A DNA stretch of 64,000 nucleotides, taken from contig NZ_FWXV01000014.1 of the NCBI RefSeq assembly GCF_900176515.1, positions 62,001-126,000 on the forward strand. The letters are read 5' to 3'. The stretch is from Kibdelosporangium aridum (GTDB lineage: Bacteria > Actinomycetota > Actinomycetes > Mycobacteriales > Pseudonocardiaceae). Shown in pieces: positions 61,015 to 64,000 of this stretch. How positions within the stretch are numbered: the first letter of the stretch is position 1; every line of letters starts with the position of its first letter. The notes below the pieces were generated by a model. That model was not told the origin of the DNA and made no database searches. It saw only the letters and a program-made list of their open reading frames with translations. The position numbers and the translations under genes were made by a program.

Positions 61015-61605
61015 TCAGACGCCTGACGGGACGGACGGAAACACGATCCGGGCATGATCCAGATCACGCAGAATGCGCTCGATCCGCTCGTCAAGAGGCC
61101 GATGATCACCGAGGACGTTCTCCGACGCGACCACCGCCAGCGTGGTCGCGATGCGCGCAGACATCACCACACCCAGATCCGGAGCATCCAGTCCGAGACG
61201 CTCGGCGAGCGCCGCCTCGAGCAACGCCTGCTCCTGGGCGACCAGATCCCACACCTTCGCCCGCGCGGCGGGGTGGGCGTCGATGATCGCGCGCAACTCA
61301 CGGGTGGCCGCGTCGTTCACCTGGACATAAGCACGCACGACGTGGCCGAGCACGACGGAGAGATCCTCATCGGCAGGCCGGGAGCGCACCAGCTCAGCGG
61401 TGACCCCCATCCGGGCGCTGAACGAGCCGAGAAGGACATCCTCCTTGGTCGGGAAGTACCGGTAGAGCGTCGACTTACCAACCTCAGCGCGTTCGGCGAT
61501 CTGTTCCATGGTCGTCGCGTCGTACCCCTGCGACAGGAACAACCCCGCCCCGACAGCCACGATCGCCTGGCGGGTCCGCTGTACCTTCATCTCCCGAAGC
61601 GCCAC
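61015..61605 (-). CDS. TetR family transcriptional regulator of the mannosidase operon
   Basis: A 196-residue TetR regulator: RTRQAIVAVGAGLFLSQGYD and QIAERAEVGKSTLYRYFPTK form the DNA-binding part, and a TetR C-terminal domain follows. It lies just upstream of and in the same direction as the beta-mannosidase gene. The GTG at 61605 stands about six bases after TAGGAT on the minus strand, so the mRNA may be leaderless; an ATG five codons later is the alternative. Shared CACATCGAACC elements suggest that it controls itself and the mannosidase operon. Confidence 0.88.
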   Translation of the reverse strand: MALREMKVQRTRQAIVAVGAGLFLSQGYDATTMEQIAERAEVGKSTLYRYFPTKEDVLLGSFSARMGVTAELVRSRPADEDLSVVLGHVVRAYVQVNDAATRELRAIIDAHPAARAKVWDLVAQEQALLEAALAERLGLDAPDLGVVMSARIATTLAVVASENVLGDHRPLDERIERILRDLDHARIVFPSVPSGV

Positions 61606-61608
61606 AGA

Positions 61609-61633
61609 CCAATCCTAATTGGCACATCGAACC
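61609..61633 (-). promoter_or_regulatory. Promoter and operator of the TetR gene
   Basis: CCAAT-CCTA-ATTGG (61609-61622) is an inverted repeat that includes the probable -10 (TAGGAT on the minus strand). Next to it CACATCGAACC (61623-61633) is identical to 61 bases-scale element at 60922-60932 in the mannosidase promoter, on the same strand and in the same orientation. Confidence 0.5.
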
Positions 61634-61753
61634 GTCTGGAACAGCGTGCCGCCAAGTAGTGCCCCTCGGCGACACCGGCGCGTGAGCGACCACAGAGCGA
61701 ATGACACGGCTTCGCAGATTCTGGCGCAATGCAGCGGATTCCCGGCCGATGAC

Positions 61754-62272
61754 TCAGGTTTCGAGCCATTCAGGACGGGTGATGGCCACTGGGTCCAGGC
61801 GGGTGAGGATCTGTTGGTGGGCAACGCGTAGCGCTTCGAGCTGAGCCTCGTCGAGTGCGTCGATGATGAGGTCACGAACGTTGGCGACGTGACCGGGAGC
61901 GGCTTGCTCGACTGTGGCCATGCCGGCGTCAGTGAGCACAGCACGGGTGGCGCGACCGTCGTCGGGGTCAGGCTCGCGCCGCACCAGGCCACGGGCTTCC
62001 AACCGCTTGACCACATTGGACAGCCGTGACAGCGACGAACTGATGAGCTGGGCGACCCGGCTCAGCCGCAGAGTATGGCCGGGCACCTCGGACAACAGCG
62101 CCAGCACGTGGTACTCGAAGAATGTCAGGCCACTATCGCGCTCCAGTTGAGCATCGAGGGCAGCCGGCAACCGGGTCAGCACCCGGAACATGTCCATCCA
62201 CACCAACCGCTGTCCGGCCGTCAGCCATCGAACATCCCCGGGTATTCCACGGTCTTCTGAGTCGTGCGCCAC
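61754..62272 (-). CDS. MarR family transcriptional regulator
   Basis: A 172-residue MarR regulator. The winged helix is visible as FEYHVLALLSEVPGHTLRLS, VAQLISSSLSRLSNVVKRL and RREPDPDDGRATRAVLT (the DxRxxxLT-type wing). The GTG start at 62272 has only a weak ribosome site. It is divergent from the F420:NADP oxidoreductase-like gene; TTGAAC-type inverted repeats in the 81-bp gap are probable binding sites. MarR proteins in this arrangement usually repress the neighbouring enzyme gene and their own. Confidence 0.9.
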   Translation of the reverse strand: MAHDSEDRGIPGDVRWLTAGQRLVWMDMFRVLTRLPAALDAQLERDSGLTFFEYHVLALLSEVPGHTLRLSRVAQLISSSLSRLSNVVKRLEARGLVRREPDPDDGRATRAVLTDAGMATVEQAAPGHVANVRDLIIDALDEAQLEALRVAHQQILTRLDPVAITRPEWLET

Positions 62273-62285
62273 AGCCGGAGTTTAC

Positions 62286-62329
62286 TTGACGCTTGAACAA
62301 AACGAGCATACTCTTCGTTCAAGCTTGAA
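62286..62329 (+). promoter_or_regulatory. Promoter with MarR-type palindromes
   Basis: TTGACG (62286-62291), a 17-bp spacer and TACTCT (62309-62314) make a promoter for the gene at 62354. CTTGAAC (62292-62298) in the spacer pairs with GTTCAAG (62317-62323), and TTCAAGCTTGAA (62318-62329) is a perfect 12-bp palindrome over the start region. Both fit blocking by the divergent MarR protein. Confidence 0.65.
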
Positions 62330-62353
62330 GTAATTCGAACGAGGAGGACTATC

Positions 62354-62986
62354 ATGCGCATCGCAATCATCGGAACGGGCAACGTCGGCGGCAGCCTCGC
62401 CACAGCGGCTATCGCAACCGGACATCAGGTCAGCGTCGCGGCAGCCCATCACGAACACGCGGTCAAGCTCGCCGGGGACACCGGCGCCACGGCGGCAGAA
62501 ACCCCAGCGGAAGCCGCTGTCGACGCGGACGTGGTGGTACTGGCTGTGCCAGCAGGTGCTGCTGTCGACGTCCTCGATCAGCTCGGCGACGCTGTCACCG
62601 GCAAAGTCGTCATCGATGCCACCAACCCGTTGAACGAGTCGTACACCGAGCTGACCACCTCAGGCAACAGCCACGTCGAGGCGTTGGTCGCCGCCGCACC
62701 CCAAGCCCGTGTGGTCAAGGCTTTCAACACCGTGTTCGCGTCGCGGCTGACCAACACCAGCGAAGACGGCCAACCACTGGATGGTTTCTACGCCGGCGAC
62801 GACGAGTCCGCGAAGGCGACCGTCGCCGAACTGTTGGCGTCGCTGGGTTTCCGCCCCGTCGACGTTGGCGGTCTGCGCATGGCTCGTTCGCTGGAAGAGC
62901 TGGCATTGCTGAACATCACGATCAACGCACACAACGAATGGGCCTGGCAGAGCGCCTGGCAGCTCACCGGTCCCACGACCGCCTGA
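62354..62986 (+). CDS. NADPH-dependent F420 reductase-like oxidoreductase
   Basis: A 210-residue protein with an N-terminal Rossmann fold (MRIAIIGTGNVGGSLATAA) and the segments VVVLAVPAGAAVDVL, KVVIDATNPLN and ARVVKAFNTVFA typical of the F420:NADP oxidoreductase family. Some family members act on other substrates or only bind NADP, so transfer to F420 is likely but not certain. GAGGAGGACTATC precedes the ATG. The MarR gene is divergent and a GMC oxidoreductase gene follows 53 bp downstream, probably on the same transcript. Confidence 0.88.
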   Translation: MRIAIIGTGNVGGSLATAAIATGHQVSVAAAHHEHAVKLAGDTGATAAETPAEAAVDADVVVLAVPAGAAVDVLDQLGDAVTGKVVIDATNPLNESYTELTTSGNSHVEALVAAAPQARVVKAFNTVFASRLTNTSEDGQPLDGFYAGDDESAKATVAELLASLGFRPVDVGGLRMARSLEELALLNITINAHNEWAWQSAWQLTGPTTA

Positions 62987-63039
62987 CCCTCTGTCCGGCA
63001 CGCACAAGACTTTCCTACAGAAACAGACGGAGATCCGCG

Positions 63040-64000
63040 ATGATCAACCGACGGACTTTGTTGCGCTCCACCGGAGCAACCCTTGGCGTCGCCGCAGTCG
63101 GCTCCCCTGCCACAGCTGCCGAGCGGACAGCAGCTGGAACCGGAACAACCGACTACATCGTGGTGGGCAGCGGCCCGGCGGGAACGGTACTGGCGTCCCG
63201 GCTCTCAGAGGACCGCCGCGTCTCCGTCGTGCTGCTGGAAGCAGGCGGCGAGAACACCAACGAGGTCAGCCGGATCCAGGGCGCGTTCTTCCGGGTGTGG
63301 GGCACCGAGTACGACTGGGCGTACTCGACCACGAGTCAGCCGGAACTAGGTGGCAGGGCCATCGCGCAGCCACGCGGCAGAGTGATCGGCGGATCCGCTG
63401 CAATCAACGTCGGCGCGTGGCTGCGCGGTGTGCCCGCTGACTACGACTCCATGCGTCGTGCCGGCGCAACCAGACTGAGCGGCGCTAACGCGATCCAAAC
63501 GTTCAAACGCCTGGAGGACACACACGAGCCGCAGCCAGCCCGCTGCGTGGCTCCGGCGGCCCCATCCAGCTCGCTCCACTGGATCGCGCGACGCCGCTGA
63601 GTGATCGACTCGCCGATGCCTTCATGGAAGCCAGGTTCGGACCGCGGGGCGACGTCGACGCCGAGTCGCCCTATGTGGTCGACCGGTTCGAGACGACATT
63701 TCCGGAACACCGGCGGCGCACCCCGGCCGACGCACTGCTCTCCCCCGATGTGCGCAAGCGCCCCAATCTCACTGTCCTCACAGGAGCCTACGCGACCAAG
63801 ATCCTGTTCCACGGCCGCCGTGCTAATGGCGTGCGGTACACACGCAACGGTCAGTCAGTCGAATTACGCGCCCGGCGCGGTGTCGTGCTCGCCGCAGGCG
63901 CCTACAACACGCCACAACTACTCATGCTCTCCGGCATCGGTCCGGCACAGCACCTGCGTTCACTCGGCATCGACGTCGTGGCCGACGTTCCTGGCGTCGG
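63040..64000 (+). pseudogene. GMC oxidoreductase, frameshifted and cut by the window end
   Basis: A secreted FAD-dependent GMC-family alcohol/choline-type oxidoreductase. The ATG at 63040 (GGAG before it) starts a Tat-like signal (MINRRTLLRSTGATLGVAA), followed by the FAD motif YIVVGSGPAGTVLASRLSE and PRGRVIGGSAAINVGAW. The first frame stays family-like up to about 63543 and then ends at TGA 63598-63600. From 63546 the frame two bases on reads RGSGGPIQLAPLDRATPLSD and continues to the window edge with VVLAAGAYNTPQLLMLSGIG, the second GMC signature. One base is therefore missing (or two are extra) near 63541-63553. It may be a true pseudogene or a sequencing error; the 3' end lies outside. Confidence 0.85.

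Noticed and set aside
1..64000. Mobile elements, CRISPR arrays, tRNA or rRNA genes
   Set aside because: No transposase, integrase, spaced direct repeats or tRNA-like cloverleaf could be recognised by eye in either strand.

Overview
The window looks like chromosomal DNA of a high-GC actinomycete. Codons end mostly in G or C, GTG and TTG starts are frequent, many genes overlap as ATGA or GTGA, and LuxR-type LAL regulators, CGNR zinc-finger and F420-linked proteins are present. A Pseudonocardiaceae-like host (Amycolatopsis relatives) is my inference; no rRNA or other marker gene proves it. I see no tRNA, rRNA, CRISPR array, transposase or phage gene. It is a catabolic and accessory region with about sixty genes, fourteen of them transcription factors, most placed next to or divergent from the genes they probably control.

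Region 1 (1-13.6 kb) is a degradation cluster read mainly rightwards: two acyl-CoA dehydrogenases, an alpha-methylacyl-CoA racemase-like family III CoA transferase, a TetR regulator, a cytochrome P450, an acyl-CoA ligase, an acyl-CoA-kinase-like phosphotransferase with a small DUF6285-like partner, a zinc alcohol dehydrogenase, an aldehyde dehydrogenase and an MFS transporter. One SMP-30-type lactonase gene lies against the flow. The parts fit P450 hydroxylation, oxidation through alcohol and aldehyde to an acid, CoA activation, epimerisation and beta-oxidation entry. A kinase route for hydroxyacyl-CoA intermediates resembles the levulinate LvaABC system.

Region 2 (13.7-22.9 kb) holds small oxidoreductase units, each with its own regulator: SDR, LysR with NTF2-like protein and quinone-reductase-like enzyme, MerR with an epoxide-hydrolase-like enzyme and a second NTF2-like protein, nitroreductase with LysR, SDR with TetR, and a lone TetR. 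The lone TetR promoter and the SDR promoter 8 kb away carry the same 18-bp operator.

Region 3 (22.9-31.1 kb) contains two complete three-subunit molybdenum hydroxylase operons of the PaoABC/xanthine dehydrogenase type, with a TetR gene between them. Region 4 (31.3-45.3 kb) is mixed: a second P450, CGNR regulator, HAD dehalogenase with MmgE/PrpD protein, an unknown membrane protein, SDR, hemerythrin, deazaflavin-dependent nitroreductase, a LAL regulator divergent from an AraC regulator, and a flavoprotein hydroxylase coupled to TetR.

Region 5 (45.5-56.3 kb) has a second LAL regulator, a ferritin-like protein, an SDR-SDR-aldehyde dehydrogenase-FUSC cluster, a membrane protein coupled to an exported multicopper oxidase, and a small secreted protein. 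Region 6 (56.4-61.6 kb) is a leftward beta-mannosidase operon (GH2 enzyme, sugar isomerase/epimerase, beta-propeller protein) under a TetR gene, with a nested palindrome in its promoter. Region 7 (61.7-64 kb) has a MarR regulator divergent from an F420:NADP-oxidoreductase-like protein, followed by a GMC oxidoreductase gene that is frameshifted and runs off the end.
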